A stretch of 64,000 nt of DNA from Psychrobacter aestuarii (GTDB lineage: Bacteria > Pseudomonadota > Gammaproteobacteria > Pseudomonadales > Moraxellaceae): positions 992,001 to 1,056,000 of the forward strand of contig NZ_CAJGYT010000001.1 in NCBI RefSeq assembly GCF_904846035.1, given 5' to 3'. The stretch's first letter is position 1, and every line of letters begins with the position of its first letter. This document shows positions 9,476 through 19,355 of the stretch, one piece after another. The position numbers were made by a program, and so were the translations under genes. Under the pieces are notes generated by a model. It did not search any database, was not told the DNA's origin, and saw only the letters and a program-made list of their open reading frames with translations.

Positions 9476-9532
9476 GCCACGCGCTTTGTTACGCAAGTGA
9501 CAACACGGTTGGTCCTAATTGACCGACTATAG

Positions 9533-9564
9533 AGAACCCAGCTGACCGCTGGGTTCTTTTTTTT
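9533..9564 (+). terminator. Rho-independent terminator of ohr
   Basis: AGAACCCAGC (9533–9542) pairs exactly with GCTGGGTTCT (9548–9557) around a 5-base loop, followed by eight or more T residues. Confidence 0.92.
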
Positions 9565-9701
9565 GAGCATACACATCGTTACGGTTTGCAGGTTCGGCAC
9601 AAGTGATTTTTATCGTTATAATGGACTGTCTGCGTGCTGCGAGGCATTTTTGCGCACGCGTTTTGCAGACGTCTGCCTTTGATAATCAATAAGTGAGTGT
9701 T

Positions 9702-12671
9702 ATGACTGATAATGACCACAATTCCCACAGTGCCATTGACCCAACCGCGCTGCCGAGCTTTGACACCATGCCCAATGTGGCCACCATGGAAACGAGCCAT
9801 GTGAACAAAGACCAGCCGCCGTTTATCCTTGTCGATGGCTCGTATTATCTGTTTCGCACTTATCATGCCTTACCACCGATGACCACCACGCAAGGGCTGC
9901 ACACCAATGCAGTGCGCGGTACGCTGAACGCCTTATTAAAGCTGATGCGCCGCTACCACCCTACGCATATGGCGGTTGCCTTTGATACCAAAGCGCCAAC
10001 CTTTCGCCACCAGCTGTCTGCCGATTATAAGGCGGGACGTCCGCCGATGGATAAGGAGCTGTCACAGCAAATCAGCTACATTCACCGCCTCGTCACCGCG
10101 CTTGGGCTGCCGCTCCTGCGTATCGAAGGCGCGGAGGCAGACGACATCATCGGCACACTGGCGCAGCGTGCGGTGGCAGAAGGGCATCACGTGGTCATCT
10201 CCACAGGGGATAAAGACATGGCGCAGCTCGTCAATGACTGCGTGATATTAGAAGACAGCTTTACAGGCAAAATCACCGACCGCGCCGCCGTGATTGACAA
10301 GTTCGGTGTCGCGCCTGAGCAGATGATTGACTATTTAACCTTAATGGGTGACAGCTCGGACGGTATCAAAGGCGTACCGGGTATCGGTAAAAAAACTGCC
10401 GAAACGCTGCTGACCAAGTACGGCAACATCGGTAATATCCTCGCGCACGTGGACGACATCAAAGGGCGTGCGGGCAAAAACTTGGTCGAATATGCCGATG
10501 ACATTCCAATGAATGCGCAGCTGGCGACCATCGTCACCGACTTGGAGATTGGGCAAGATTGGGAAGATTTAAGAATCAATACCGACCCCTCTGCCTATAT
10601 TGACGAGCTGCGCGCACTCTACAGCGAGCTTGAGTTTAAAAACGAGCTGGCATCGCTCGACCACCCGAACCACCCCGCCAATGCGCAAGGCGTCGCTGCC
10701 AGTCAAGCCGCGACTGAATCGCAAGCGCAGATTGCCAAGTCGGTACAATCGACCAAGATTGATAATATTAAAAACAGCAAACAGCACGACAAAGCATGGC
10801 ACACCGTGCTGGACATGCCCGCCTTTGACAGCTTGGTTGCCCGCTTAGAAGCCGCGCCGTATTTTGTCATCGATACCGAGACCACCAGTGTCCACTGGCG
10901 CGAGGCAGAGATTGTCGGCGTGTCTTTGGCGCTAGAGGCACACGAAGCCTATTATATTCCGCTGACCCACGACCTTGCGGACGACCCGTTGACGGACAAA
11001 CAGCTCGACCGTGATACCGTGCTTGCGCGCCTCAAGCCGATTTTAGAAAACCACAACATCGGCAAAATCGGTCAGCACCTCAAATACGACACGCACGTGC
11101 TCAGCCATTATGGCATCGATTTGCTCGGTCATCCGCACGCGCCTGAGGCAAGCGCTGCCAAATACCCAAACAACTGGGCAATGGACACCATGCTCGCCAG
11201 CTATGTGATTAACGCGGCGGTGACGCGCCACGGCATGGACGACTTGGCGCGCCATTATCTACACACACAGACCATCACATATGAAGATGTGGCGGGCAAA
11301 GGCGCAAAGCAAGTCACCTTTAACCAAGTGGCTATCGATATCGCGAGCGATTATGCGTGCGAAGATGCGGACGTGACCTTGCAGCTGTTTGAGCTGTTTA
11401 ATGACAAGCTCAAAGACGATGCCAATAATGCCAAGCTCTTGCACCAATTAGAAATCCCAACCGCGCAGATTCTGTGCAACATGGAAGCGGACGGCATCTT
11501 AATCAAGCGCTCGTTTTTAAATGAACTGTCCAAACGTTTTGATGAAGAAATCATCGCGCTTGAGGCACGTGCGCACGACATCGCAGGCGACGCCTTTAAC
11601 GTCGGCTCACCCAAGCAGCTGGGCGAAGTGTTGTTTGATAAGCTCGGCGTGATTGGCGGCAAAAAAACCAAATCAGGACAATACTCGACGAGCGAGGCGG
11701 TGCTCTCCAAGATTGACCACCCGCTGGTGGATGTGGTGCTGGAATATCGCAGCCTATCCAAGCTCAAAAGCACATATACCGATGCGCTGGACGCGGTGAG
11801 TGACAAAGACACCGACCGCGTACACACCAGCTACCATCAAGCGCTGACCAGCACAGGGCGTCTGTCCTCGACCGACCCCAACTTACAGAACATTCCTATC
11901 CGTACCGCGACAGGTCGCCTGATTCGCCAAGCCTTTATCGCGCCGCCTGAGCGCGTCATTGTCGCGGCGGATTATTCACAGATTGAGCTGCGCTTGATGG
12001 CGCATTTTTCAGGTGATGAGACCTTGACCCGTGCCTTTAACGAAGGCTTGGACATTCACACCGCCACCGCCGCCGAAGTGCTGGGCAAAGCGGTCGATGA
12101 GGTCAGTGCCACCGAGCGACGCAATGCTAAGGCGATTAACTTTGGCTTGCTATATGGCATGAGTGCCTTTGGCTTAGCAAAACAGCTGCAAATGGGACGC
12201 AACGAGGCACAAGACTACATCGATATGTACTTTAACCGCTATCCCAAGGTCAAGCAGTACATGATTGACACCCGTGCCAGCGCCTACGAGCATGGCTACG
12301 TGCAGACGCTGCTTGGGCGCAAGCTCTACACCCCTGATATCAACAGCAGCAACCGCATGGTCAAGCAAGCCGCCGAGCGCGCCGCCATCAATGCGCCGCT
12401 ACAAGGCTCCGCCGCCGACATTATTAAACTTGCGATGATTGCGGTCGATAAGGTGCTGCCAAAAGACCACGCCAAAATGCTCCTGCAAGTGCATGATGAA
12501 CTGGTATTTGAAGTGGACCAAGACAAGGTCGATGAGATAAGCACCCTTATCCAAAATGCCATGCAGGACGTGCTGACGCGTACCGCTGCCGATTGCGGCT
12601 GGGACATTGAGTTTGCCGTACCGCTACTGGTCGAAACCGATAGCGGACACAACTGGGACGAAGCGCACTAA
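9702..12671 (+). CDS. polA: DNA polymerase I
   Basis: This 989-residue enzyme for Okazaki-fragment processing and repair starts at the ATG at 9702 (a GTG three codons upstream is possible). The order is as expected: an N-terminal tail of about 40 residues, a 5'-nuclease domain starting PFILVDGSYYLFR, a 3'-5' exonuclease domain with intact catalytic residues (FVIDTETTS, then DYACEDADVTLQL), and the polymerase with motif A DYSQIELRLMAHFS, motif B RRNAKAINFGLLYG and motif C VHDELVFEV. A Gln/Ala/Ser-rich linker of about 50 residues joins nuclease and proofreading domains, making it longer than the 928-residue E. coli enzyme. Confidence 0.97.
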   Translation: MTDNDHNSHSAIDPTALPSFDTMPNVATMETSHVNKDQPPFILVDGSYYLFRTYHALPPMTTTQGLHTNAVRGTLNALLKLMRRYHPTHMAVAFDTKAPTFRHQLSADYKAGRPPMDKELSQQISYIHRLVTALGLPLLRIEGAEADDIIGTLAQRAVAEGHHVVISTGDKDMAQLVNDCVILEDSFTGKITDRAAVIDKFGVAPEQMIDYLTLMGDSSDGIKGVPGIGKKTAETLLTKYGNIGNILAHVDDIKGRAGKNLVEYADDIPMNAQLATIVTDLEIGQDWEDLRINTDPSAYIDELRALYSELEFKNELASLDHPNHPANAQGVAASQAATESQAQIAKSVQSTKIDNIKNSKQHDKAWHTVLDMPAFDSLVARLEAAPYFVIDTETTSVHWREAEIVGVSLALEAHEAYYIPLTHDLADDPLTDKQLDRDTVLARLKPILENHNIGKIGQHLKYDTHVLSHYGIDLLGHPHAPEASAAKYPNNWAMDTMLASYVINAAVTRHGMDDLARHYLHTQTITYEDVAGKGAKQVTFNQVAIDIASDYACEDADVTLQLFELFNDKLKDDANNAKLLHQLEIPTAQILCNMEADGILIKRSFLNELSKRFDEEIIALEARAHDIAGDAFNVGSPKQLGEVLFDKLGVIGGKKTKSGQYSTSEAVLSKIDHPLVDVVLEYRSLSKLKSTYTDALDAVSDKDTDRVHTSYHQALTSTGRLSSTDPNLQNIPIRTATGRLIRQAFIAPPERVIVAADYSQIELRLMAHFSGDETLTRAFNEGLDIHTATAAEVLGKAVDEVSATERRNAKAINFGLLYGMSAFGLAKQLQMGRNEAQDYIDMYFNRYPKVKQYMIDTRASAYEHGYVQTLLGRKLYTPDINSSNRMVKQAAERAAINAPLQGSAADIIKLAMIAVDKVLPKDHAKMLLQVHDELVFEVDQDKVDEISTLIQNAMQDVLTRTAADCGWDIEFAVPLLVETDSGHNWDEAH

Positions 12672-12742
12672 GGCACACCCGTGCTTTTAGGCGACGTATT
12701 TTAATGTTTGATTACCATATTTTATTATTATAAGGATAAGTT

Positions 12743-13537
12743 ATGAACATCATGATTACTGGCGCATCACGCGGTATTGGACTGGCGACTGCCAAGCAAC
12801 TGGCGGCAAAAGGGCACAGCGTGGGCTTGTTCGATATCAATAGCGACACGCTAGAGGATGCGGTAGAAGACAAAGCCTTTGCCAAAGCGCAAAAGCAGCA
12901 GCGCATCATTCACGGCTATTTGGACGTGACCAAGCCTGACGACTGGGAAAACGCCATTAGCCAAATGATTGACGCCTTTGGCAGCATCGACACCTTGATT
13001 AATAACGCAGGCGTGTTGGTCACAGGCATCTTGCCATCGACCAGCCTTGAGCGCCAGCTGGCACTCGTGGACATCAACTGTAAAGGCGTATTGATCGGCT
13101 GTCATAAGCTTGCGCCGTATCTTGCCGATGCCGACAATGGCAAAATCATTAACCTCTCTTCTGCCTCAGCGATTTATGGTCAGTCGGAGATTGCGCCGTA
13201 TTCTGCCAGTAAATTCTTTGTGCGCGGCTTGACCGAAGCGCTGAATGTCGAATACGAAAGCCTCGGCATCAAGGTCGTGGACGTCATGCCATTGTGGGTC
13301 AAATCTGACATGACCAAAGGCGAGAGCGTCACCAGCATCGAGCGCTTGGGCGTTAATCTAAGCGTCGATGACGTGGCAAAAACCTTGTGCAAATTGACCT
13401 GCCGCCCGAACAGCAAAATCAACTGCACGCACTACCCTGTCGGCACGCCCGCCAAAGTCTTGCAGAAACTTGCGCAAGTCACGCCAGACCCGATGGTACG
13501 CTGGCTCAATAATAAAATGAGCGCTAAGCAATCTTAA
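12743..13537 (+). CDS. Short-chain dehydrogenase/reductase (classical SDR)
   Basis: This 264-residue NAD(P)-dependent oxidoreductase has all classical SDR motifs: cofactor loop TGASRGIG (residues 6–13), a DVT segment, NNAG, the catalytic Ser in NLSSASA, and the YSASK catalytic Tyr/Lys pair. An acidic residue after the second strand (GLFDINS) suggests NAD(H) preference, although this is inference. The substrate cannot be assigned. It starts 71 bases after polA, preceded by ATAAGGATAAG, and ends at a terminator, so it may be weakly coupled to polA transcription. Confidence 0.88.
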   Translation: MNIMITGASRGIGLATAKQLAAKGHSVGLFDINSDTLEDAVEDKAFAKAQKQQRIIHGYLDVTKPDDWENAISQMIDAFGSIDTLINNAGVLVTGILPSTSLERQLALVDINCKGVLIGCHKLAPYLADADNGKIINLSSASAIYGQSEIAPYSASKFFVRGLTEALNVEYESLGIKVVDVMPLWVKSDMTKGESVTSIERLGVNLSVDDVAKTLCKLTCRPNSKINCTHYPVGTPAKVLQKLAQVTPDPMVRWLNNKMSAKQS

Positions 13538-13568
13538 TCAATATATAAAATAAATATCTAGCAACACG

Positions 13569-13597
13569 AAGCGACTGCCAAACGGTGGTCGCTTTTT
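13569..13597 (+). terminator. Rho-independent terminator of the SDR gene
   Basis: AAGCGACTGCC (13569–13579) pairs with GGTGGTCGCTT (13584–13594) with two G·T pairs and a 4-base loop, followed by T residues. Confidence 0.85.
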
Positions 13598-13780
13598 TGT
13601 TGGTAACAACCTTTTTGCCACAAAACATCAAATCATAAAACGCCTGCGCCTCTTACATTTTTTGAACATCTTATAACAGCTTGCCACTGGCGCAGTACGC
13701 CCTAACGCGGCACACTGGTCATCAATGAATAAGCACAAACAAAGCTTAATTTATAACAACAGAACAATAAGGACACTTTT

Positions 13781-14104
13781 ATGGACAATACAAAGACCCC
13801 ACTTCCAGAGAATATGGATCGTATTGATGGCGATGACAATCAGCGCGTTGATTTGGACAATCCAATGCTGCACACCATCGACGATGATGACGTGATTGAC
13901 AACAGTGCTGGCGTGAGCAATTCACAAGTCGGCGTGGGTACAGATGACGTCTCAGGCGTGACGCCAATCCACCGCCAAAACATTGATGAAGCGCGCGTGG
14001 ATGAAGTCTTGGTCGATGACAATCTAGATGACGCCGATTATCCTGATATCGTAGATATCGCCGACGCAGACGCCGCCGAGCGCAGCAACGATGACGAGCA
14101 ATAA
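13781..14104 (+). CDS. Highly acidic small protein of unknown function
   Basis: I do not recognise this 107-residue protein. It has about 27 Asp and 5 Glu against one Lys and five Arg, giving a net charge near -26. There is no signal peptide, membrane segment or cysteine. The sequence is hydrophilic with acidic runs (IDDDDVID, VDDNLDDADYPD), suggesting an intrinsically disordered chain. The ATG follows AATAAGGACAC, a good ribosome-binding site, and the gene has its own strong terminator at 14131. These features favour a real monocistronic gene. DNA mimicry, metal buffering or chaperone-like roles are possible but unsupported. Confidence 0.7.
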   Translation: MDNTKTPLPENMDRIDGDDNQRVDLDNPMLHTIDDDDVIDNSAGVSNSQVGVGTDDVSGVTPIHRQNIDEARVDEVLVDDNLDDADYPDIVDIADADAAERSNDDEQ

Positions 14105-14130
14105 TGGCTATACGCGTCACGATAAGTAAT

Positions 14131-14164
14131 AAAAAAGCACGCTACTGACAGCGTGCTTTTTTAT
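14131..14164. terminator. Bidirectional terminator between acidic protein and membrane-protein pair
   Basis: AAAAAAGCACGCT (14131–14143) pairs exactly with AGCGTGCTTTTTT (14150–14162) with a 6-base loop. A run on one side and T run on the other let it serve both convergent units. Confidence 0.92.
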
Positions 14165-14195
14165 TGTTTATCGTTTTTTTAGTTTTATTTATCAA

Positions 14196-15023
14196 TTAAG
14201 CATCTATTGATAACGGCTGGTCTGTCCAGATATCGCGGTAGCTGGTGTAATAAACCAATAACATCATGGGCATGACCAAAAGAAAGCCAAAACCTAGCGT
14301 AAACACCATCAGTACGATACTGAGCAGCCCGCCGACCACACCAAAAATCAAAAAAGCCAGCCAGTTTTTAAGGCACGCTTGTAAGCTTTTTTTAACTGCC
14401 GTCATCGCTGCCATATCGTGCAATACAATCAATGCAGGCGCAAACCAAAATGCCATCGATAAAAGAATCATAGGCAGTACAGCAATCAGCATATACAACA
14501 TCACAATCCATTGCTTTGATGACGATACGCCCACGCTGTCTAACGCTACCCGTGCTTCTAAAAAATTACTGACCGACAGTAAATGCATTCCCCAAAACGT
14601 CAATATAAAAAATACAGCGATACTGACCATATAAAGCAGGGTTAATATCAGTAGCGGTTTTAAATGCGTGCTAAATGCCGAAAACAGATATTCAAATTTA
14701 AGGCGTTCACCGCGCTCTTGTATGGCAGCAGCTTGCATAAAGCTGCCAATAAATAAGATAACAACCAACCCTGAAAGGATGCCAAAGAGCGGCACTATCG
14801 TCAGTACCATCATAATGGCAAACATCGCAACCGTTATACCTAGCCAAATGCCAATGTTTTGTTTAAACATATCAAAGGCTTTACGAATCCATACGATACC
14901 CGCGCCAGTATCACAGCGGCGCGGCTCAGGCAGCAGCTGCGGGTCTTGATACGTGGGCGGTAGCGGCGGTGGTGCTGCTTTGTTTAAAGACACGGTAGGC
15001 ATATCAGGCATTGGGTCACTCAC
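14196..15023 (-). CDS. BPSS1780-family membrane protein (copy 2 of tandem pair)
   Basis: This 275-residue protein has a soluble Pro-rich N-terminus containing PPPLPPTYQDP, then about five or six apolar segments and a conserved tail YYTSYRDIWTDQPLS. The pattern matches the BPSS1780 family of inner-membrane proteins, whose function is unknown. It is a clear paralogue of the gene immediately upstream (15042–15857), sharing both the N-terminal motif and the tail. The pair lies 18 bases apart and is surely one operon. The first in-frame start is GTG at 15023; an ATG four codons later is an alternative. Confidence 0.82.
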   Translation of the reverse strand: MSDPMPDMPTVSLNKAAPPPLPPTYQDPQLLPEPRRCDTGAGIVWIRKAFDMFKQNIGIWLGITVAMFAIMMVLTIVPLFGILSGLVVILFIGSFMQAAAIQERGERLKFEYLFSAFSTHLKPLLILTLLYMVSIAVFFILTFWGMHLLSVSNFLEARVALDSVGVSSSKQWIVMLYMLIAVLPMILLSMAFWFAPALIVLHDMAAMTAVKKSLQACLKNWLAFLIFGVVGGLLSIVLMVFTLGFGFLLVMPMMLLVYYTSYRDIWTDQPLSIDA

Positions 15024-15041
15024 TTATTACTAAAATTTTTA

Positions 15042-15857
15042 TCATTCATTCACGGACAACGGCTGGTCTGTCCAAATATCGCGGTAGCTGGTGTAATACA
15101 TCAATACAACCATGGGCATCGCTGCCAGCATGCCAATACCCAAGGTAAACATGGCAAGTATCATAAAGATTGCGCAAAAGACCACGCCCATCACCAGCAT
15201 GGGGCGCCAATTTCTAAGGCTCGCTTGCAGGCTTTTTTCCATCGCCTTCAGCGGCGCAAGGTCATGCAAAACAATCAGTGGCGGTGCAAACCATAAGCTC
15301 ATCAACAGCGCAAGTATGGGTGCAGATAATGCGAGCGCTGCCAACAACAGTACCAGTAGCGTATTCATGCTCATATTATCGGCAATCAGTAGCGAATCGA
15401 GTGCCCCAGCGACTGCCAATAATAAGAAAAACCCAAACATCACTGTAAATACAATCACAAGCCCTAACAAATAGAGCAGCGCCAATATTAGCAGCGGCTT
15501 AAAATGGGTCTCAAAGGCGGAAAACAGATAGCCAAACGTTGGCGTCTCACCACGCGCTTGTGCAGCAGCGGCTTTCATCAACCCGCCTGTAAAAACAAGG
15601 CTAATCAGACCCATCAATATCCCGAGGATAGGAACGATTGAAAACAACGTGACCACCACACTCATCGTAAAGACCACACCCAGCCACAGCCAAACATTCT
15701 TTTTAAGCATCACAAACGCGCTTTTCAGCCAGACCATACCTGCGCCAGCACCACAGCAGCGCGGTTCAGCCAACAGCTGTGGGTCTTGATATATGGGCGG
15801 TAACGGCGGTGGTGTGGACGATTTATGTAAAGAAACGCTGGGGCTCGACGTGGTCAT
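15042..15857 (-). CDS. BPSS1780-family membrane protein (copy 1 of tandem pair)
   Basis: This protein of about 271 residues starts at the ATG at 15857 (MTTSSPSVSLHK). The frame continues upstream, but the N-terminus then aligns with its paralogue. Pro-rich head PPPLPPIYQDP, several transmembrane segments, LIVLHDLAPLKAMEKSL in the middle and the tail YYTSYRDIWTDQPLS mark it as BPSS1780 family. Function is unknown; the conserved internal segment is shared with the downstream copy, so the duplication covers the full length. It is first in the two-gene unit, which ends at the terminator at 14131. Confidence 0.82.
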   Translation of the reverse strand: MTTSSPSVSLHKSSTPPPLPPIYQDPQLLAEPRCCGAGAGMVWLKSAFVMLKKNVWLWLGVVFTMSVVVTLFSIVPILGILMGLISLVFTGGLMKAAAAQARGETPTFGYLFSAFETHFKPLLILALLYLLGLVIVFTVMFGFFLLLAVAGALDSLLIADNMSMNTLLVLLLAALALSAPILALLMSLWFAPPLIVLHDLAPLKAMEKSLQASLRNWRPMLVMGVVFCAIFMILAMFTLGIGMLAAMPMVVLMYYTSYRDIWTDQPLSVNE

Positions 15858-15999
15858 GCTCGACTCGCAAAACAATAGTAAAATAAGACACTCATTAAAG
15901 TACGGTACTTTTGTTGATATTCTTACACAACAGTTGCTGATGACCAACTTATTTTTATGTTTAAGCGATGGACTTTTTATGAAAAATACACGCAGACAA

Positions 16000-16026
16000 A
16001 AAAATACCGAGCAATTACGCTCGGCA
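16000..16026 (-). terminator. Rho-independent terminator of hemH
   Basis: CCGAGC (16007–16012) pairs with GCTCGG (16019–16024). On the minus strand the hairpin is followed by a T run (A run at 16000–16004), 50 bases after the hemH stop. Confidence 0.75.
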
Positions 16027-16074
16027 TTTTGGATTTTATCGGTATTGTTTATTGAGTGGCTTATAAAAAATTGC

Positions 16075-17094
16075 TTATACCCAGCCGTCTAACGTGCCTG
16101 CCCAGCCTTTGACCAATGGCGTGCTGATGGCAGCGAGCAGCTCAATGTGCGCGGCATCGGCGTTGAGCGCGGGGATATAGTGGTACTCTTGCCCGCCTGC
16201 ATTTAAGAAGTTATCGCGGTTTTCAATCGCCAATTCTTCTAGGGTTTCTAAGCAATCTGCCGAGAACGCGGGGCTAACGACCTGTACTGAGCGCACGCCT
16301 TGTTGTCCCCATTCTTCGAGCACCACATCGGTATAAGGCTTGACCCATTCTTGCTTACCAAAGCGCGACTGAAAACTGATAATCCATTCGTCCTCTTTTA
16401 GCCCAAGCGTGTGCGCGACCTGTGCGGCAGTGCATTTGCAGCGCTGCGGATACGGGTCGCCCTTATCGGCATACGGCTGCGGAATACCGTGAAAGCTAAA
16501 CATGAGCTTGTCAGGTTTGCCATGCTTTTCTTGAAAGCGCAAAATGCTGTCCGCGAGCGCTTTGATATACAAAGGATGCGCAAAGTAATCTTTTACGATA
16601 CTGATATTGGGCAAGTTGCGCTGCTTGAGCGCCCACTTATTGACCGCGTCATATACCGCGCCTGTCGAGGTCGCCGAATACTGCGGAAACAGCGGCAGCA
16701 AAACAAAATGGTCAACGCCCTCACTGCGCAGCGTGTCCATAACATCTGGGATACCGGGGTTACCGTAGCTCATCGCGGGATGCACCGAGACGCGAAACGG
16801 CGCGGCGGCGTCTTCCAGATGCGGCGTCAATAGGTGAGCTTGTTCCTTTAAAATCGCGCGAATCGGCGAGTCGCCTTCCCAAATGCTGGCGTAGGCTTCA
16901 GCGACGCGTTTGGGGCGGCTTGGCAAAACAAACAGATTGAGGATAATCGCCCAAACAAAGCGCGGAATCTCAATCACGCGCGGGTCGGACAAGAACTGAC
17001 GCAAATAGCGGCGGACTGCAGGGGCGGTCGGCGCGTCAGGCGTGCCCAAATTAACTAATAAAACAGCGATACTTGGGGGTAGATTAGGTTTCAT
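16075..17094 (-). CDS. hemH: Ferrochelatase
   Basis: This protein of about 339 residues starts at the ATG at 17094 ([19 protein letters not shown]); the frame extends ten codons further, but the family begins near this point. Ferrochelatase inserts Fe2+ into protoporphyrin IX, the last step of heme synthesis, at the cytoplasmic face of the membrane. The metal-site histidine lies in [12 protein letters not shown], followed by GDPYPQRCK. The second conserved region is [16 protein letters not shown]. The length is typical of the bacterial enzyme. It is divergent from metX and ends at its own terminator. Confidence 0.95.
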   Translation of the reverse strand: MKPNLPPSIAVLLVNLGTPDAPTAPAVRRYLRQFLSDPRVIEIPRFVWAIILNLFVLPSRPKRVAEAYASIWEGDSPIRAILKEQAHLLTPHLEDAAAPFRVSVHPAMSYGNPGIPDVMDTLRSEGVDHFVLLPLFPQYSATSTGAVYDAVNKWALKQRNLPNISIVKDYFAHPLYIKALADSILRFQEKHGKPDKLMFSFHGIPQPYADKGDPYPQRCKCTAAQVAHTLGLKEDEWIISFQSRFGKQEWVKPYTDVVLEEWGQQGVRSVQVVSPAFSADCLETLEELAIENRDNFLNAGGQEYHYIPALNADAAHIELLAAISTPLVKGWAGTLDGWV

Positions 17095-17228
17095 AAGAGC
17101 AATCAAGGCAGATATTGGGAACACGGCTTAGTCTAGCATTTTATGCCCCATTTTTAGAGCGCAAAAACAGCAGTCATACAATTTGCTACCCAAGCGGCGC
17201 GATTGGTGGATGAAGCCCATGCCCAAGG

Positions 17229-17276
17229 TTGTACTCCTGCGCACATCGCCCTACAATAGGCACACATAGCCTATTG
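17229..17276 (+). promoter_or_regulatory. Candidate metX promoter overlapped by a perfect 8-bp dyad
   Basis: TTGTAC (17229–17234) and TACAAT (17252–17257) are 17 bases apart, a plausible promoter with a good -10 and weak -35. CAATAGGC (17254–17261) and GCCTATTG (17269–17276) are exact inverted repeats with a 7-base spacer, covering the -10 and the expected start site. This suggests a repressor operator for metXW. The regulator is unknown. Confidence 0.45.
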
Positions 17277-17339
17277 GCGCGTACGCGCTGAGGCGTTTTT
17301 TGATTTAGTGATGATTGTCCGTCGTCTTGTGAGGTAGCT

Positions 17340-18689
17340 TTGAGAGTCCGTTCTGATACGATTAGTGATTTGTCTGATGACACGCCCGCCCACGATAGCG
17401 GGTCGGTAGGTCTTGTCACGCCTACGTTATACCACTTTGCTGAGCCACTTACCTTAGAGTGCAACCGCACCTTGCCATCGTTTGATTTGATGGTCGAGAC
17501 CTATGGCACGCTAAACGCGGATAAGTCTAACGCCATTTTAATTTGTCATGCCTTGTCGGGCAGCCACCATGCGGCAGGCTATCACAGCGAGGACGACAAA
17601 AAGCTGGGCTGGTGGGACAATATGATTGGTCCCAATAAAGCCATCGATACCAATCGCTTTTTTGTGGTGTGTCTGAACAATATCGGCAGCTGCTTTGGCT
17701 CGACAGGTCCGACCTCGATCAATCCAGACGCGGACAGCTATGTCAATGACGCAGGCGAAACCGTGCAGCCTGTCTATGGTCCTGACTTTCCGCTCATTAC
17801 CATTAAAGACTGGGTCAAGACCCAAGCCATGCTCTCTGACCGCCTCGGCATTGAGGTGTGGCACGCGGTGGTCGGTGGCTCGATGGGCGGCATGCAAGCG
17901 ATGCAGTGGTCGGTTGATTACCCTGAGCGCCTCAAGCGCTGCGTGGTGATTGCCAGTACGCCCAAACTCTCGGCGCAAAACATTGCCTTTAACGAAGTGG
18001 CGCGGCAGTCGATTCTCTCCGACCCTGATTTTAATGACGGACGCTATTTGCAGGCGGGCACGTACCCGCGGCGCGGGCTGATTTTGGCGCGGATGGTCGG
18101 GCACATCACCTATTTGACCGATGAGGCGATGCGTGCCAAGTTCGGGCGTGACCTCAAGTTAGGCAAGTTTATGTACGGCTACGATGTCGAGTTTCAAGTT
18201 GAGAGCTATTTGCGCTATCAAGGCGAACGCTTTAGCAAAAACTTCGACGCCAATACCTATCTGTTGATGACCAAGGCTTTAGACTATTTTGACCCCACAC
18301 GCGGGCACAGCACTGCTTTGGCGGATGACAGCTTGACTGAGCCCAGCACAGCGCCTGAAGAAACAGGTGCGGACAGCGCCAGCGAGTACAACGATTTAAA
18401 GGCGACCTTTGCGCACACCCAGTGTCAGTATTTGGTAGTGTCGTTCACCACCGACTGGCGCTTTGCTCCTGAGCGCTCACAAGAGCTGGTCAATGCGCTG
18501 ATGGCAACAGGCAAGCCCGTCAGCTATATCAATGTCGATGCTCCGCATGGGCATGACTCGTTCTTGTTCGACATTCCCCGCTATATGGGCGCGGTCAAAG
18601 GCTTTTTGAACGCCCCCTTTATCCATACGCCATCGAGCACACACAGCGCAGCGACCGCTGCCACACCATCAACAGGAGCTGCCTTGTGA
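17340..18689 (+). CDS. metX: Homoserine O-acyltransferase (MetX)
   Basis: This 449-residue alpha/beta-hydrolase-fold enzyme acylates homoserine with acetyl- or succinyl-CoA at the entry to methionine synthesis. The nucleophile serine is in VGGSMGGMQ (around residue 180), the catalytic Asp in [12 protein letters not shown], and the His in [12 protein letters not shown]. The start is TTG at 17340, preceded by GTGAGGTAG; no ATG or GTG upstream of the conserved [12 protein letters not shown] exists in frame, so the TTG is supported. An insertion of about 40 low-complexity residues precedes the Asp motif. Acetyl versus succinyl specificity cannot be decided here. It overlaps metW by four bases. 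Confidence 0.95.
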   Translation: MRVRSDTISDLSDDTPAHDSGSVGLVTPTLYHFAEPLTLECNRTLPSFDLMVETYGTLNADKSNAILICHALSGSHHAAGYHSEDDKKLGWWDNMIGPNKAIDTNRFFVVCLNNIGSCFGSTGPTSINPDADSYVNDAGETVQPVYGPDFPLITIKDWVKTQAMLSDRLGIEVWHAVVGGSMGGMQAMQWSVDYPERLKRCVVIASTPKLSAQNIAFNEVARQSILSDPDFNDGRYLQAGTYPRRGLILARMVGHITYLTDEAMRAKFGRDLKLGKFMYGYDVEFQVESYLRYQGERFSKNFDANTYLLMTKALDYFDPTRGHSTALADDSLTEPSTAPEETGADSASEYNDLKATFAHTQCQYLVVSFTTDWRFAPERSQELVNALMATGKPVSYINVDAPHGHDSFLFDIPRYMGAVKGFLNAPFIHTPSSTHSAATAATPSTGAAL

Positions 18690-19297
18690 GAATGGACCAT
18701 CAACTTGCCGAGCGCTGGGTCGCGCCGCATTCACACGTCTTAGACTTAGGCTGCGGCAATGGCGAGCTGCTCGCCCACCTGCAACAAAACCTCGGGGTCA
18801 CAGGCTACGGGCTAGAGATTGACGAAGACAAAATCAATGAAGCCATCGGTAATGGGCTGTCTATCATCGAGCAAGATTTGAATGACGGTCTCGCCCGTTT
18901 TGCCGACAACAGCTTTGATACCGTGATTATGGCGCGCGCCCTACAGGCAGTAAAATCACCTGATGAGCTGCTGCTCGATATGCTACGCGTTGGGCGCGAA
19001 GCGGTGATTACCTTTCCAAACTTTGCGCATTGGCAAAACCGCCTGCATCTAGGCATCAAAGGCTTGATGCCCGTCTCTGAGGCGCTGCCTTATGAATGGT
19101 ACAACACGCCGAACATTCACTTGTGTACCTTTAAGGACTTTGAGCAGCTGTGCGCGCAGCACGATATCGAGATTATCAATCGCTTTGCGGTCAGTGACTC
19201 AGGGCGGGCGCATTCTGCACTAATGCGCGCGCTTATCACCCAAGCGCCCAATTTGCTCGCGGATGTGGCGATTTATCGCGTGACCAAGCGCCGCTGA
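18686..19297 (+). CDS. metW: Methionine biosynthesis protein MetW
   Basis: This 203-residue SAM-methyltransferase-fold protein has the SAM-binding motif [13 protein letters not shown] near the start, then [12 protein letters not shown] and [19 protein letters not shown], both characteristic of MetW. In many proteobacteria metW directly follows metX and helps MetX function. Here the GTG start overlaps the metX TGA (GTGA), with an alternative ATG two codons in, so the two are translationally coupled. A weak hairpin with a T run follows at 19328. Confidence 0.93.
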   Translation: MRMDHQLAERWVAPHSHVLDLGCGNGELLAHLQQNLGVTGYGLEIDEDKINEAIGNGLSIIEQDLNDGLARFADNSFDTVIMARALQAVKSPDELLLDMLRVGREAVITFPNFAHWQNRLHLGIKGLMPVSEALPYEWYNTPNIHLCTFKDFEQLCAQHDIEIINRFAVSDSGRAHSALMRALITQAPNLLADVAIYRVTKRR

Positions 19298-19327
19298 TGT
19301 CCTGCATATACCGCTGAACCCTAGCGC

Positions 19328-19346
19328 AAACAGCCGCTGTTTTTTT
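19328..19346 (+). terminator. Weak terminator after metW
   Basis: AAACAG (19328–19333) pairs with CTGTTT (19337–19342) around CCG and runs into further T residues. The stem is short, so confidence is moderate. Confidence 0.5.
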
Positions 19347-19355
19347 ACGCTTTAT

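Noticed and set aside
14131..14162. Dispersed palindromes across the window as a REP-like repeat family
   Set aside because: Each is a separate terminator with different stem sequence next to gene ends; no shared repeat unit.
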